Assembly: GCA_035516965.1 (NCBI GenBank)
Contig: DATIZR010000093.1
Location: 1-43,254, forward strand
From: Nitrospirota bacterium
GTDB lineage: Bacteria > Nitrospirota > UBA9217
Length of the DNA: 43,254 nucleotides
Direction: 5' to 3'
Shown here: in pieces, positions 26,387-34,707 of the stretch
Numbering within the stretch: the first letter of the stretch is position 1
How the letters are laid out: every line of letters begins with the position of its first letter
Translations under genes and position numbers: made by a program
Notes under the pieces: generated by a model
What the model was told of the DNA's origin: nothing
Database searches by the model: none
Seen by the model: only the letters and a program-made list of their open reading frames with translations

Positions 26387-26560
26387 TCACGGATAAATGA
26401 ACAGCTCATCTCCCTGTTTTCCATTATATACAAATAAAGGGCAAGGAGAGTCGGAGATGGGAGCTACTGCATCCGGAAAAAGGCTGCCAATAATTGTCTA
26501 TAATTATATTGAATCTGAACCCCAAGACAGCATCGGCAGGACCGGGAAAGGAGGCGGCAC
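26387..26560. other. Region upstream of the EamA transporter gene
   Basis: It contains a TATAAT at 26499-26504 in an AT-rich patch, 57 bases before the EamA start, with no clear -35. A 47-codon frame from ATG 26457 with AAGGAGA upstream overlaps the EamA start; it has no recognisable features and was not called. Confidence 0.35.
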
Positions 26561-27442
26561 TTGGATGAACAGAAGGGACAGGCACGGACCTGGCTCCTGA
26601 CCGCGGTCGCCATGACAGCATTCGCCACCAACTCCGTGCTCTGTCGCATGGCTCTCGGAGCACATACGGTCGATGCTGCCAGCTTCACCGCCATCCGACT
26701 TGCTTCCGGGGCAGTTACCCTCGCGATGCTTACGCTCTTTCTGCGCGGCTATCATGCTCTGACTGCCGGTACTTGGTCCTCTGGTTTTCAGCTCTTTCTG
26801 TACGCCGTCGCGTTTTCCTTTGCCTACCTCAGCCTGAGCGCGGGGACCGGTTCTCTCATTCTCTTCGGTGCCGTCCAGGCCACGATGATCATTTCCGGTC
26901 TGCGGAGCGGCGAGCGGCCTCACGTTTTGCAATGGGCGGGCCTGGTGATCGCACTCGCGGGCCTGATCTACCTCGTCTTCCCCGGGATAGCTGCGCCTTC
27001 GCCCGGCGGCTCCCTCCTCATGGCAGTGGCCGGCATGGCCTGGGGCCTCTATTCGTTGCGGGGCCGCGGGGCAAAAGACCCGGCTTCCCGCACAGCGGGA
27101 AACTTCATCAGAGCCGTGCCGTTCGCTCTCGTGGTCTGGACGGCCAGCGTTCAAGGCCTCCATGCCGAGCCGAGGGGCATTCTGCTCGCAATCCTGTCCG
27201 GGTCGCTTGCCTCGGGGATCGGGTACGTCATCTGGTACGCGGCTCTGCAGGGCCTGTCCTCGACCCGTGCCGCAACAGTCCAGCTCTCGGTGCCGGTCCT
27301 CGCCGCGTTCGGAGGGGTCATCTTCCTGGCAGAGGTCGTTACACTTCGGCTGGTGATCGCCTCAATGCTGGTTCTCGGCGGCGTTGCGCTGACCGTCATT
27401 GCGAAGGAACTGAAAGCGGAACATGCGGCAGGCAAATCCTAA
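26561..27442 (+). CDS. EamA/DMT-superfamily transporter
   Basis: A 293-residue inner-membrane protein with about ten helices in two EamA halves, the drug/metabolite transporter superfamily. Conserved features include TAFATNSVLCRMAL in helix 1, the helix-3 to 4 boundary (FAYLSLSAGTGSLILFGAVQATMI), and the second-half GIGYVIWYAALQGLSSTRAATVQLSVPVLAA. Substrates of this family range from amino acids to drugs and cannot be predicted. The start is TTG at 26561: it lies 6 bases after a full AAAGGAGG, and no in-frame ATG precedes the first helix. It is followed by the ku genes on the same strand after 172 bases. Confidence 0.88.
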   Translation: MDEQKGQARTWLLTAVAMTAFATNSVLCRMALGAHTVDAASFTAIRLASGAVTLAMLTLFLRGYHALTAGTWSSGFQLFLYAVAFSFAYLSLSAGTGSLILFGAVQATMIISGLRSGERPHVLQWAGLVIALAGLIYLVFPGIAAPSPGGSLLMAVAGMAWGLYSLRGRGAKDPASRTAGNFIRAVPFALVVWTASVQGLHAEPRGILLAILSGSLASGIGYVIWYAALQGLSSTRAATVQLSVPVLAAFGGVIFLAEVVTLRLVIASMLVLGGVALTVIAKELKAEHAAGKS

Positions 27443-27614
27443 GACGCCGTTGTAGCCCCCCTCCTGCAACCTTCGTATCAATAATCGCAGTTTCCCGCCA
27501 ACGGGTGGCGTTGACGACTGCACAAGCCGGTGGTACCCTATAAATAAAGGATTTGAATTGTCCCATTTCGCCTGCTCGGGATTACACGGATAAGAGAAGA
27601 TGGGAGGATTTTTA

Positions 27615-28394
27615 ATGGCCGGAGGAACGATCTGGAAGGGATTCATTCATTTTGGGGATTCGGACGTGCCCGTGAAGCTGCACACCGCGGTCAGGGAAGA
27701 GCGGATCCAGTTTCACCTCCTGCACAGCCGGGATCAGGCACGGTTGCGCCAGCAGATGATCTGTGCCTATGAAAAACTGCCGGTGTCCGCGGAAGAGCAA
27801 GCCAAAGGGTTTGAAGTAGAGGACGGGAAATATATCATCGTCGATCCGGAGGAGCTCGAACGATCGGCTCCGGAAGGCAGCCGGATGATCGAGGTCCATG
27901 AATTCGTCAAAACCGAACAGATCGACCCGCTCTTCGTTGACCGTGTCTACTACCTGGAGCCGGATAGTACGAACATTCAGGGAAAAGGATACAGCGCGCT
28001 TGTCAGGGCCTTAAAAGAGATGGGGGTGGAAGGCATCTGCACGTGGACCATGAGAAAGCGGTCCTATCTCGGGGCCTTGCAGGCGAGCGGAAAAGGTCTT
28101 CGTCTGAATACGCTGCGGCATGCCGACGAAGTGGTACCGGTGGCATCGCTTGCCTTGCAGCAAGCTCCCCTGTCGGAGAAAGAACTGAAGATCGGGAGCG
28201 AACTGATCGACAAGTTGACCGCTCCTTTCGAGCCGCAGAAGTTCGAAAACGAGCATCAGAAGAAGCTGCAGGATATGATCGAGAAAAAAGCCCGCGGGGA
28301 AGACGTTACGCTCCTGACCCCCAGGAGACTGAAACCAACAGAATCAGACCAGCTGCTTCAGGCACTTGAAGCGAGTCTGAAAAAAGCCGCCTGA
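27615..28394 (+). CDS. ku: Ku DNA end-binding protein, first copy
   Basis: A 259-residue bacterial Ku, the ring protein that threads onto DNA double-strand ends and recruits LigD in non-homologous end joining. It has the N-terminal WKGFIHFGDSDVPVKLHTAV strand pattern, HLLHSRD, the YIIVDPEELE and IEVHEFVKTEQIDPLFVDRVYYLEPD core, and a C-terminal basic tail (KKARGEDVTLLTPRRLK) ending in a LLQALEASLKKAA helix that resembles Ku's LigD-recruiting end. The ATG at 27615 follows GGGAGGA; five residues upstream a second start at 27600 lacks a ribosome site. Second ku copy is 117 bases downstream. The two copies are clearly diverged. Confidence 0.92.
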   Translation: MAGGTIWKGFIHFGDSDVPVKLHTAVREERIQFHLLHSRDQARLRQQMICAYEKLPVSAEEQAKGFEVEDGKYIIVDPEELERSAPEGSRMIEVHEFVKTEQIDPLFVDRVYYLEPDSTNIQGKGYSALVRALKEMGVEGICTWTMRKRSYLGALQASGKGLRLNTLRHADEVVPVASLALQQAPLSEKELKIGSELIDKLTAPFEPQKFENEHQKKLQDMIEKKARGEDVTLLTPRRLKPTESDQLLQALEASLKKAA

Positions 28395-28407
28395 TAGGAA
28401 AGCTTCT

Positions 28408-28485
28408 AACCCCAGAGGAGACAGAGAATGAGGAATCCTTAAAAATAAATCGATCTCGAAATTCTCGATGGTCTCTGTGGTTACC
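28408..28485. repeat. Dispersed inverted repeat between the two ku genes
   Basis: AACCCCAGAGGAGAC (28408-28422) and GGTCTCTGTGGTT (28469-28481) are imperfect reverse complements of the CCACAGAGGACACAGAG repeat class, with an AT-rich loop. It may form a 3'-end or processing hairpin in the ku mRNA. Confidence 0.5.
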
Positions 28486-28511
28486 GTTTAGACGTCAAGC
28501 AGGAGAATGAC

Positions 28512-29297
28512 ATGGCAGTTCAGGGAATATGGAGCGGGACGATCAGTTTCAGCCTGGTGGCCATACCGGTACGCCTGGTTACGGCCATAAGGCCCGGCCA
28601 TATCTCCTTTCACCTGCTCCACAGCAAGGATTACTCTCCTCTGTCGCGAAGAATGTTCTGTCCGAAAGAGGGAGCAATGGTCCCCGCGGATGAGATCATC
28701 AGGGGATACGAGATCGTGCCCGACAAATACATACTGATGACGGACGAGGAGCTGGAATCCGTGTCCCCGGAACGGAGCCGCACGATCGAGATCCTCGAGT
28801 TCATCGATATGAAGGAAGTAGACCCGATCTATTATGATCACCCTTACTACCTCGTTCCTTCGAAAGGGGGCGAAAAAGCCTATCAGCTGCTGGTCGAGGT
28901 GATGCACCGGACAAACAAGGCCGGGCTCGCGAAGTTCGTGCTGGCTGAACGCGAGTATCTGGTGGCGGTGACGAGCAAAGAGGGAGCGCTGGCCCTGACC
29001 ACACTTCATTACAGCGACGAAATACTTCCCGATGAAGACATTTCACCGAAGAAAGGAAAGATCGAGGCCGAAGAGGAAAGCAGAATGCAAAAAAGCATTG
29101 AGCAGATGATCGAAGACTTTGATCCGGGGAAATATGCGGACGAGCGCCGCAAAAAGCTCGTGGCTCTCCTGGAAGCGAAGGCAAAAGAGAAGGCCCCGGT
29201 CGAGGCTCCTGCAGTGGCGGAAGAAGAGGGAGAGGGTCCGGCCGATCTGGTCGCTGCGCTGGAGGAGAGCATGAGGAAAGTGAAGGAGAACAGGTGA
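28512..29297 (+). CDS. ku: Ku DNA end-binding protein, second copy
   Basis: A 261-residue bacterial Ku with WSGTISFSLVAIPVRLVTAI, HLLHSKD, YILMTDEELESVSPERSRTIEILEFIDMKEVDPIYYDHPYYLVP and AEREYLVAV core motifs. The C-terminal part has an acidic/Ala linker (EAPAVAEEEGEGP) and ends DLVAALEESMRKVKENR, similar to the end of the first Ku. AGGAGA precedes the ATG. Its stop codon overlaps the GTG start of the LigD polymerase gene by four bases (GTGA), so the two are translationally coupled. In rhizobia paired Ku proteins form heterodimers; whether these do is untested. Confidence 0.92.
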   Translation: MAVQGIWSGTISFSLVAIPVRLVTAIRPGHISFHLLHSKDYSPLSRRMFCPKEGAMVPADEIIRGYEIVPDKYILMTDEELESVSPERSRTIEILEFIDMKEVDPIYYDHPYYLVPSKGGEKAYQLLVEVMHRTNKAGLAKFVLAEREYLVAVTSKEGALALTTLHYSDEILPDEDISPKKGKIEAEEESRMQKSIEQMIEDFDPGKYADERRKKLVALLEAKAKEKAPVEAPAVAEEEGEGPADLVAALEESMRKVKENR

Positions 29298-30199
29298 GCA
29301 GAACATTTGTCGAAATGGAAGGGAGGAGACTCCCTTTATCGAACCTTGAAAAGGACCTCTATCCCTCTTATGGTTTCACGAAGGCCCGCATCCTGGAATA
29401 CTATCGCGGGATTGCCCCGTTCATCCTGCCCCATTTGAAAGACCGGGCACTGACATTAAAACGCTATCCCGAGGGGGTGGAAAGGGATTTCTTTTTCGAG
29501 AAGCGTTGTCCTTCTCACCATCCGGCCTGGGTGAAAACGGCGGAGGTCCCCCAGGAAGGCGGAGAACCGATGACGGTCTGCATGGTCAACGACCTGGAAA
29601 CGCTGATCTGGGCCGAGAACCTTGCGTCTCTCGAACTCCATGTGCCCCTGGCCAGGACCGGATCGTCTCAGACGCCCGATTCCATGGTCTTCGACCTCGA
29701 TCCCGGCGAGCCGGCGAACATTCTCGATTGTGCCCGAGTGGCGCTCATCCTTCGGGACCTGCTCTCCCGCATGGGGCTTGTTGGCTATGCAAAAACCTCG
29801 GGGCAAAAGGGGCTCCATGTATTTGTCCCCTTGAACCGCAAGGAGACGACCTTTGAAGATACGAAGACATTTTCAAAAGCCGTTGCAGAAATCATGCAGA
29901 AACATTATCCGGACCTGGTGACCGCAAAAATGGCGAAGCAGGAGCGGAAAGCAAAGATATTCATCAACTGGTCCCAGAATGACGCTTCGAAAACGATGAT
30001 CTGTGTTTATTCCCTGCGCGCCCGGGAAAAACCGTATGTTTCGTTTCCGCTCGAATGGGAGGAACTTGAGAATCTGGCCGGGCTTGGCGACCCGGAAAGG
30101 CTGCAGGTCATGCATTCGGAAGCTGTTCGCAGGGCGGAAGAAAAGGGAGACCTTTTTCAAGAGGTGCTCGTGAAAGAACAGAAACTGCCTCATCTATAA
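29294..30199 (+). CDS. ligD: Stand-alone LigD polymerase domain (AEP primase-polymerase)
   Basis: A 301-residue archaeo-eukaryotic primase-type polymerase domain, which fills gaps during end joining and prefers ribonucleotides. Motifs: LSNLEKDLYPSYGFTK (N-terminus), RYPEGV, the metal-binding DLDP (Asp134, Asp136), SGQKGLHVFVPL with His175, and VYSLRAREKPYVSFPLEWEEL. The block that normally carries a third metal Asp (hhhDWSQN) reads IFINWSQND, with Asn at 225. Most LigD proteins fuse this domain to the ligase; here it is a separate gene. Start is GTG at 29294, overlapping the ku stop, with AAGGAG upstream. Confidence 0.9.
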   Translation: MSRTFVEMEGRRLPLSNLEKDLYPSYGFTKARILEYYRGIAPFILPHLKDRALTLKRYPEGVERDFFFEKRCPSHHPAWVKTAEVPQEGGEPMTVCMVNDLETLIWAENLASLELHVPLARTGSSQTPDSMVFDLDPGEPANILDCARVALILRDLLSRMGLVGYAKTSGQKGLHVFVPLNRKETTFEDTKTFSKAVAEIMQKHYPDLVTAKMAKQERKAKIFINWSQNDASKTMICVYSLRAREKPYVSFPLEWEELENLAGLGDPERLQVMHSEAVRRAEEKGDLFQEVLVKEQKLPHL

Positions 30200-30273
30200 A
30201 GGCCAGAACAAAAGCGGGATCCAAAAGTCGTCTCACGCGAAGGCGAGGAGAGCACAGAGGTAAGCGACGAGAC

Positions 30274-31890
30274 ATGGAAAGGGGATTAAAGGAATACGCA
30301 TCCAAACGGGAATTCGAGAAAACACCCGAACCGAAACCGGGCCTTCAACATGAGGGGGGCCGCCTCAAGTTCGTCATTCATAAGCACGCGGCACGGGCCC
30401 TTCATTATGATCTCAGGCTGGAGTTGGAAGGGGTGCTGAAAAGCTGGGCCGTGCCGAAAGGTCCATCGCTTGACCCTTCCTTGAAACGCCTGGCTGTCTT
30501 GGTTGAAGACCACCCCCTCGATTACAGGGATTTCGAGGGCGTTATCCCGGAGCACAATTACGGTGCAGGAAGCGTCATCATCTGGGACAAGGGCTATTAT
30601 CATCACCCCGCCACGAACGACAAGGACGAAAGCGAGAAGCTCCTTCTGGAGGGATTTAAAAATGGAGATATAAAGTTCATACTCGAAGGGGAAAAACTTC
30701 ACGGTGAATTCGCGCTGGTAAAGATGGGCAGGGACGGAAAGTCGTGGCTGCTCTTGAAGAAAAAAGATCGGGACTCTGCCAAGGAAGATATTCTTAAGGA
30801 GAACCGCTCCGTAGTGTCCCATAAGACGCTGGAGGAGATGCTCGAGACCAACACGGCTAAATCGTTCAAGCAAAAAAAATCAATCCAGATCCGTGTGCAC
30901 GAAGCACTGGAAAGCGAGGACCTGAAGGACGCGCCGATCAGGCCGATGCGAAAGGCTGTACGACCGATGCTCGCGACCGTGGCCGAGTCACCCTTTGATC
31001 ATCCGGACTGGATCTTTGAAGTGAAATGGGACGGATACCGCGCCTTAGCCGAAGTCCGGGACGACGGCGTTTCCCTCTATTCGCGAAATGGAATCTCGTT
31101 CAACAAGAAATTCTCTCCTATCGTGGCGGCGCTTCGAAAATTCGGATCTAACGCTGTGCTGGACGGCGAAATCGTCGTGGTGGACGATCAGGGCAGGCCT
31201 GATTTTCAGATGCTGCAACATTACCAGGACCTCGGAAGCGGTCATTTGCTCTACCACGTTTTCGACCTCCTCCACTTCCAGGGACATGATATGACCGGCC
31301 TGCCCCTGCTCAGGAGGAAAGAACTCTTGAAAAGAATTCTCCCCTCTTCCCCAAAAATACGGTTCAGCGATCACATCGGGAAAGAGGGCGTCTTGTTTTA
31401 CAACGTCGTCAGGGAAAAGGGCCTGGAAGGGATCATCGCCAAGCAGGCTCAAAGCCTGTACGACGCGGGCAGAAGAAGCCGGCAGTGGCTGAAAGTGAAA
31501 ACACGGCTCACCCAGGAGGGCGTGATCGCTGGTTTCACGGAACCGGGCGGTGGGAGAAAACATTTCGGCGCACTTGTGCTGGGCCTCTTCGATGGGGACG
31601 AATTGATGTACATCGGTCACGTCGGAGGCGGGTTCTCGGAGAGAGATCTAAAGGATATCCACGAACAATTGGCGCCCCTGATCCAAAAAGAATGTCCTTT
31701 TAAGGTGACTCCGGAGACCAATGCCCGCGTTACCTGGGTCAGGCCGGAGCTGGTCTGTGAGGTTGGTTTGTCCGGCTGGACTGAAGACGATGTCATGAGG
31801 CAGCCCGTTTTCCTGCGGCTGCGCGAGGACAAAGCCGCCCGCGAAGTAGTGAGCGAGAAACCACTGATAGGCGACGGGGGAGGACCTTAA
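30274..31890 (+). CDS. ligD: LigD phosphoesterase-ATP-dependent DNA ligase
   Basis: A 538-residue protein with two LigD modules. The 3'-phosphoesterase domain (about 30-190) shows IHKHAARALHYDLRLELEG with His36/His38/His44/Asp46/Arg48, His80 in VEDHPLDY and the IPEHNYGAG loop. The ligase domain shows the nucleotidyl lysine Lys251 in EVKWDGYR, motif III-like VFDLLHF, EGIIAKQ and QWLKVK, then an OB fold to the C-terminus. It trims 3' ends and seals the break. The gene follows the polymerase-domain gene by 74 bases that contain a repeat fragment. Together with both ku genes it gives a complete two-protein LigD system. Confidence 0.92.
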   Translation: MERGLKEYASKREFEKTPEPKPGLQHEGGRLKFVIHKHAARALHYDLRLELEGVLKSWAVPKGPSLDPSLKRLAVLVEDHPLDYRDFEGVIPEHNYGAGSVIIWDKGYYHHPATNDKDESEKLLLEGFKNGDIKFILEGEKLHGEFALVKMGRDGKSWLLLKKKDRDSAKEDILKENRSVVSHKTLEEMLETNTAKSFKQKKSIQIRVHEALESEDLKDAPIRPMRKAVRPMLATVAESPFDHPDWIFEVKWDGYRALAEVRDDGVSLYSRNGISFNKKFSPIVAALRKFGSNAVLDGEIVVVDDQGRPDFQMLQHYQDLGSGHLLYHVFDLLHFQGHDMTGLPLLRRKELLKRILPSSPKIRFSDHIGKEGVLFYNVVREKGLEGIIAKQAQSLYDAGRRSRQWLKVKTRLTQEGVIAGFTEPGGGRKHFGALVLGLFDGDELMYIGHVGGGFSERDLKDIHEQLAPLIQKECPFKVTPETNARVTWVRPELVCEVGLSGWTEDDVMRQPVFLRLREDKAAREVVSEKPLIGDGGGP

Positions 31891-31995
31891 CCACAGGCGG
31901 CTTCGCCGCACACGGGTAAATACTATTTTTTAGGTTCAGGATTCAAATCGGTGTTTATGTTTCTCGGTGTGTCCGCGAAGCGGACCCGTGGTTTC
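31889..31995. repeat. Inverted repeat with two internal hairpins after ligD
   Basis: Left arm AACCACAGGCGGCTTCGCCG (31889-31908 and on to 31916) and right arm (about 31966-31993, ending GGACCCGTGGTTT) are imperfect reverse complements. Each arm is itself palindromic (GCGGCTTCGCCGC; TCCGCGAAGCGGA). It belongs to the same CCACAG dispersed class as the ku-intergenic element and may end the NHEJ transcript. Confidence 0.55.
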
Positions 31996-32076
31996 ATGCG
32001 TATTGTCTTTTCTTGGCGTTCTTCAGGACATCAAGGTGCAGGGCTTTGTTTTTACGAATGTATGAGGAGGTAGATC

Positions 32077-32808
32077 ATGAAAATCCACGTCGGTACAAGC
32101 GGGTTCGCGCATAAGGAATGGAATGGGAAATTCTATCCTGAAAAGATCTCGCCCAAGGACATGCTTCGCTTCTATGCCGAACGCCTCAACACGGTTGAGA
32201 TCAATAACACCTTTTATCACATGCCCAAAGAGAGCGTACTGACGTCCTGGGCGGAACAGGTCCCCGATGATTTTGTGTTCGCGCTCAAAGCGCCCCAGGT
32301 CATAACGCATATGAAACAGCTCCGGAATGTGTTCGAGCAGACCGGGTACCTCTTCAGGTCGCTGTCAATTCTGGACAAAAAGCTGGGGCCGATCCTGTTT
32401 CAGTTTCCTAAGAGTTTTCGTGAGGACCGGCCTGCGCTGGCAGACTTTCTCCCTCTGATTCCTGACAACACGGCCTGCGCATTCGATTTCCGCAGCCCGA
32501 CCTGGCTCGATGCTGAAACTCTGGACCTCCTTCGTGAAAAAGGATGCAGCTGGTGCATCGAGGATACTGACGAGAACCCGATCCAGGAAATTATCAGCAC
32601 TGCGCCATGGGGGTACCTGCGCCTGCGCCGTTCCGATTACGCGGATGCTGATATGTCGCAATGGTTGGAAAAGATCCTCTCGCAAAAATGGGAGAGGGCC
32701 TTCGTGTTCTTTAAACACGAGGACGGACCCGAAATGGCAATGCGGTTCCAGGAGCTTGTCGAATCGAGGGGGAAACCAAGGGAGGCAAGAATAAATAAAG
32801 CTCGTTAG
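32077..32808 (+). CDS. DUF72 (YecE-like) TIM-barrel protein
   Basis: A 243-residue DUF72 protein. Family hallmarks: IHVGTSGFAHKEWNGKFYP at the N-terminus, RLNTVEINNTFYHMP, FALKAPQVITH, GPILFQFP, and FKHEDGPEMAMR at the end. The fold is a TIM barrel resembling nucleases or glycosidases, but the biochemical role is not established. GAGGAGG lies 7 bases before the ATG. Its position after the end-joining genes, and a decayed DUF72 fragment on the other side of them, suggests but does not prove a DNA-repair link. A separate transcript is possible because a repeat element separates it from ligD. Confidence 0.9.
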   Translation: MKIHVGTSGFAHKEWNGKFYPEKISPKDMLRFYAERLNTVEINNTFYHMPKESVLTSWAEQVPDDFVFALKAPQVITHMKQLRNVFEQTGYLFRSLSILDKKLGPILFQFPKSFREDRPALADFLPLIPDNTACAFDFRSPTWLDAETLDLLREKGCSWCIEDTDENPIQEIISTAPWGYLRLRRSDYADADMSQWLEKILSQKWERAFVFFKHEDGPEMAMRFQELVESRGKPREARINKAR

Positions 32809-32855
32809 TGAAGTTTAAATTGAAGCGGAGAATCGTCAAAAGGAAGTGATCGATC

Positions 32856-33035
32856 ATGAAACCGGTAGATATCCTCGAATGGACGATGGGGTGGGCTTGG
32901 CCTATTATGACCGGCATCGCGGTCCTGATGGCCTTGAGCGTAGCGCGGATCATGAGCTGGGATGAGCAGGACCTGTCTCAGGAAAAGTCATCCGGTCCGA
33001 TCCCGGGCAAGAACTGTGTCTGTCAGTGTGGCTAA
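32856..33035 (+). CDS. Small membrane protein with C-terminal CVCQCG
   Basis: A 59-residue frame from ATG 32856 to TAA 33033. AAAAGGAAGTGAT lies just upstream, a good ribosome site. The sequence has an amphipathic start (MKPVDILEWTMGWAW), one hydrophobic helix (PIMTGIAVLMALSVARIM), a charged tail (SWDEQDLSQEKSSG) and ends KNCVCQCG, a cluster of three Cys. It starts 47 bases after DUF72 on the same strand. No family is recognised. The Cys cluster could bind metal or form a disulfide; topology is unknown. It is a real-gene candidate because of its ribosome site, clean membrane segment and non-random composition. Confidence 0.6.
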   Translation: MKPVDILEWTMGWAWPIMTGIAVLMALSVARIMSWDEQDLSQEKSSGPIPGKNCVCQCG

Positions 33036-33179
33036 CAATGAACATCGCTGTCGGTGACGGGGACAAGGGAATAGGAAGATGACCACCGGGCGGGCATTCC
33101 GCGGTGTTCGAGTGCAGTTCAGAATGAGCGGAGAACGCCGAGGGCGCTGGTTCGCAGAAGGGTCTCCTGTCACGTGAAA

Positions 33180-33854
33180 CTACTTTCTGCTTTTCAAATA
33201 CTCCTCCATGATCGCCGGCCCCGCGCTGGTCCCGATGCGTTCCGCTCCGGCCTCAATGAGCGCGGAGACAGCGGCAAGGTCGCGGATCCCGCCCGATGCC
33301 TTGATGCGGCACTGGGAGCCGACGGCCTCACGGATGAGGCGGAGGTCCTCGACGCTTGCACCCCGGGAGCCGTAACCGGTCGAAGTCTTGACGAACTCGG
33401 CTCCGGCCTTTGCGGCTATTTTGGAGACGCGAACGATCTCGTCGGAGGTGAGGCTGCCGGTCTCGATGATGACCTTGTGCACTTTTTGCGGCGTCATGGC
33501 GATAACGTTCTTGACGTCGATCTCCACGAAATCGTATTTCCCCGACTTCACCATACCCACGTTGACCACGATATCGAGCTCGGAGGCCCCGTTCTTCATC
33601 GCTTCCATGGCCTCGACGATCTTTACGGTCGTCGTGCTTGCTCCGTGGGGAAAGCCGACCACGCTGCAGACCTTGATCAGGCTGTTGGACAGCCATTCGC
33701 GGGCCCGGGAAACGTGGCAGCTGCTCACGACAACGCAGGCGAATCCGTATCGCTTCGCGTCCTTGCAGGCCCGGGCGACATCGTCGATCGTCGTTTCCGG
33801 CCCGACGACCGTATGATCGATGAGCTGGGCTAGCTGGATTTCGTCTTCAAACAT
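33180..33854 (-). CDS. deoC: Deoxyribose-phosphate aldolase
   Basis: A 224-residue class I aldolase that splits 2-deoxyribose-5-phosphate into acetaldehyde and glyceraldehyde-3-phosphate, in deoxynucleoside breakdown. The Schiff-base lysine is Lys156 in FVKTSTGY, with Asp94 (ELDIVVNVG) and Lys185 (IKASGGI) as proton-relay residues, and the GTSAG phosphate loop at the end. Length is normal. The ATG at 33854 follows GAGGTG and lies inside the end of the aminotransferase gene (25-base overlap), so it is coupled to that gene; the longer upstream frame was rejected because it merely reads through the neighbour. Confidence 0.92.
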   Translation of the reverse strand: MFEDEIQLAQLIDHTVVGPETTIDDVARACKDAKRYGFACVVVSSCHVSRAREWLSNSLIKVCSVVGFPHGASTTTVKIVEAMEAMKNGASELDIVVNVGMVKSGKYDFVEIDVKNVIAMTPQKVHKVIIETGSLTSDEIVRVSKIAAKAGAEFVKTSTGYGSRGASVEDLRLIREAVGSQCRIKASGGIRDLAAVSALIEAGAERIGTSAGPAIMEEYLKSRK

Positions 33855-34702
33855 CGACGCACCTCGTCTTGATAGGCCCTCCGCAGGACCGACGTAACCG
33901 GGCCAGGCGTCCCCTTCCCCACGGGCCGGCCATCGACCGTAGAGACCGGCATGACCTCGATCGTCGTGTTCGTAATGAAACATTCGTCTGCTTCGTAGAG
34001 GTCCCGGGGGAGGATCGGCGCCTCCCTCGTCTCGATCGATTCCTTGCCGGCAAGCTCCAGCAAAAGCCCCCGCGTGACGCCTTCCAGGATGCCGGTCCGG
34101 AGGTGGGGTGTGTAGAGAACTCCGGCCTTCACCAGGAAGATGTTGCTGATCGTGCCCTCCGCGACATAGCCTTCCCAGTTCAGCATGATCGCTTCGTATG
34201 CTCCCGCACGGATCGATTCGATCTTGGCAAGGATGTTGTTCAGGAAGTTCGTCCCCTTGATCGAGGGGTTAAGGGCGAGCGGATGATTGCGGCGCGTCTT
34301 CACTATCGCTACGGAGACTCCGCGTTCATAGTAGCCAGCCGGATACGCCGTGAACGGCTTCGCGATGATCACCATGGTCGGGGCCGGGCAGAGGGCGGGG
34401 TCAAGCCCGATCTCTCCGGTCCCCCGGGAAACCTGAATGCGGACGTAAGCATCGCCCAGCTTGTTCGCACTGATGGTGTCCAGCAGCGCCTTGCCGATAT
34501 GCTCCAGAGGAAGGGGAAGGTTGAGGGAGATGGCATCGGCGGAGCTTTTCAGCCGCAGCAGGTGCTTGTCCGCGAGGAAGAGCATCCCGTCGTACGCCCG
34601 CAGGGTCTCGTAGATGCCGTCGCCGTAGAGGTAGCCGTGGTCGAAGACGGACACCCTCGCATCCTCTTTCGGAACAAGGTTGCCGTTCAGGTAGACAAGC
34701 AT
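33830..34702 (-). CDS. Class IV PLP aminotransferase (BCAT/D-amino acid/ADC lyase type)
   Basis: A 290-residue fold-type IV PLP enzyme. It has VYLNGNLVPKEDARVSVFDHGYLYGDGIYETLR, the PLP lysine Lys149 in NPSIKGTNFLNN, and the E182 loop VAEGTISNIFLV with TGILEGVTR. Branched-chain aminotransferase, D-alanine aminotransferase and aminodeoxychorismate lyase share these motifs, and the substrate cannot be set from sequence alone. The ATG at 34702 was chosen because a perfect TTGACA with a 17-base spacer and TAGGGT lies just upstream, giving a transcript start at about the ATG, and no Shine-Dalgarno was found. It overlaps deoC by 25 bases. Confidence 0.88.
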   Translation of the reverse strand: MLVYLNGNLVPKEDARVSVFDHGYLYGDGIYETLRAYDGMLFLADKHLLRLKSSADAISLNLPLPLEHIGKALLDTISANKLGDAYVRIQVSRGTGEIGLDPALCPAPTMVIIAKPFTAYPAGYYERGVSVAIVKTRRNHPLALNPSIKGTNFLNNILAKIESIRAGAYEAIMLNWEGYVAEGTISNIFLVKAGVLYTPHLRTGILEGVTRGLLLELAGKESIETREAPILPRDLYEADECFITNTTIEVMPVSTVDGRPVGKGTPGPVTSVLRRAYQDEVRRCLKTKSS

Positions 34703-34707
34703 GGACA

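Noticed and set aside
26457-26600. 47-codon frame upstream of EamA with AAGGAGA before its ATG
   Set aside because: It overlaps the EamA start, lies across a TATAAT and has no conserved or membrane features; a leader peptide cannot be excluded.
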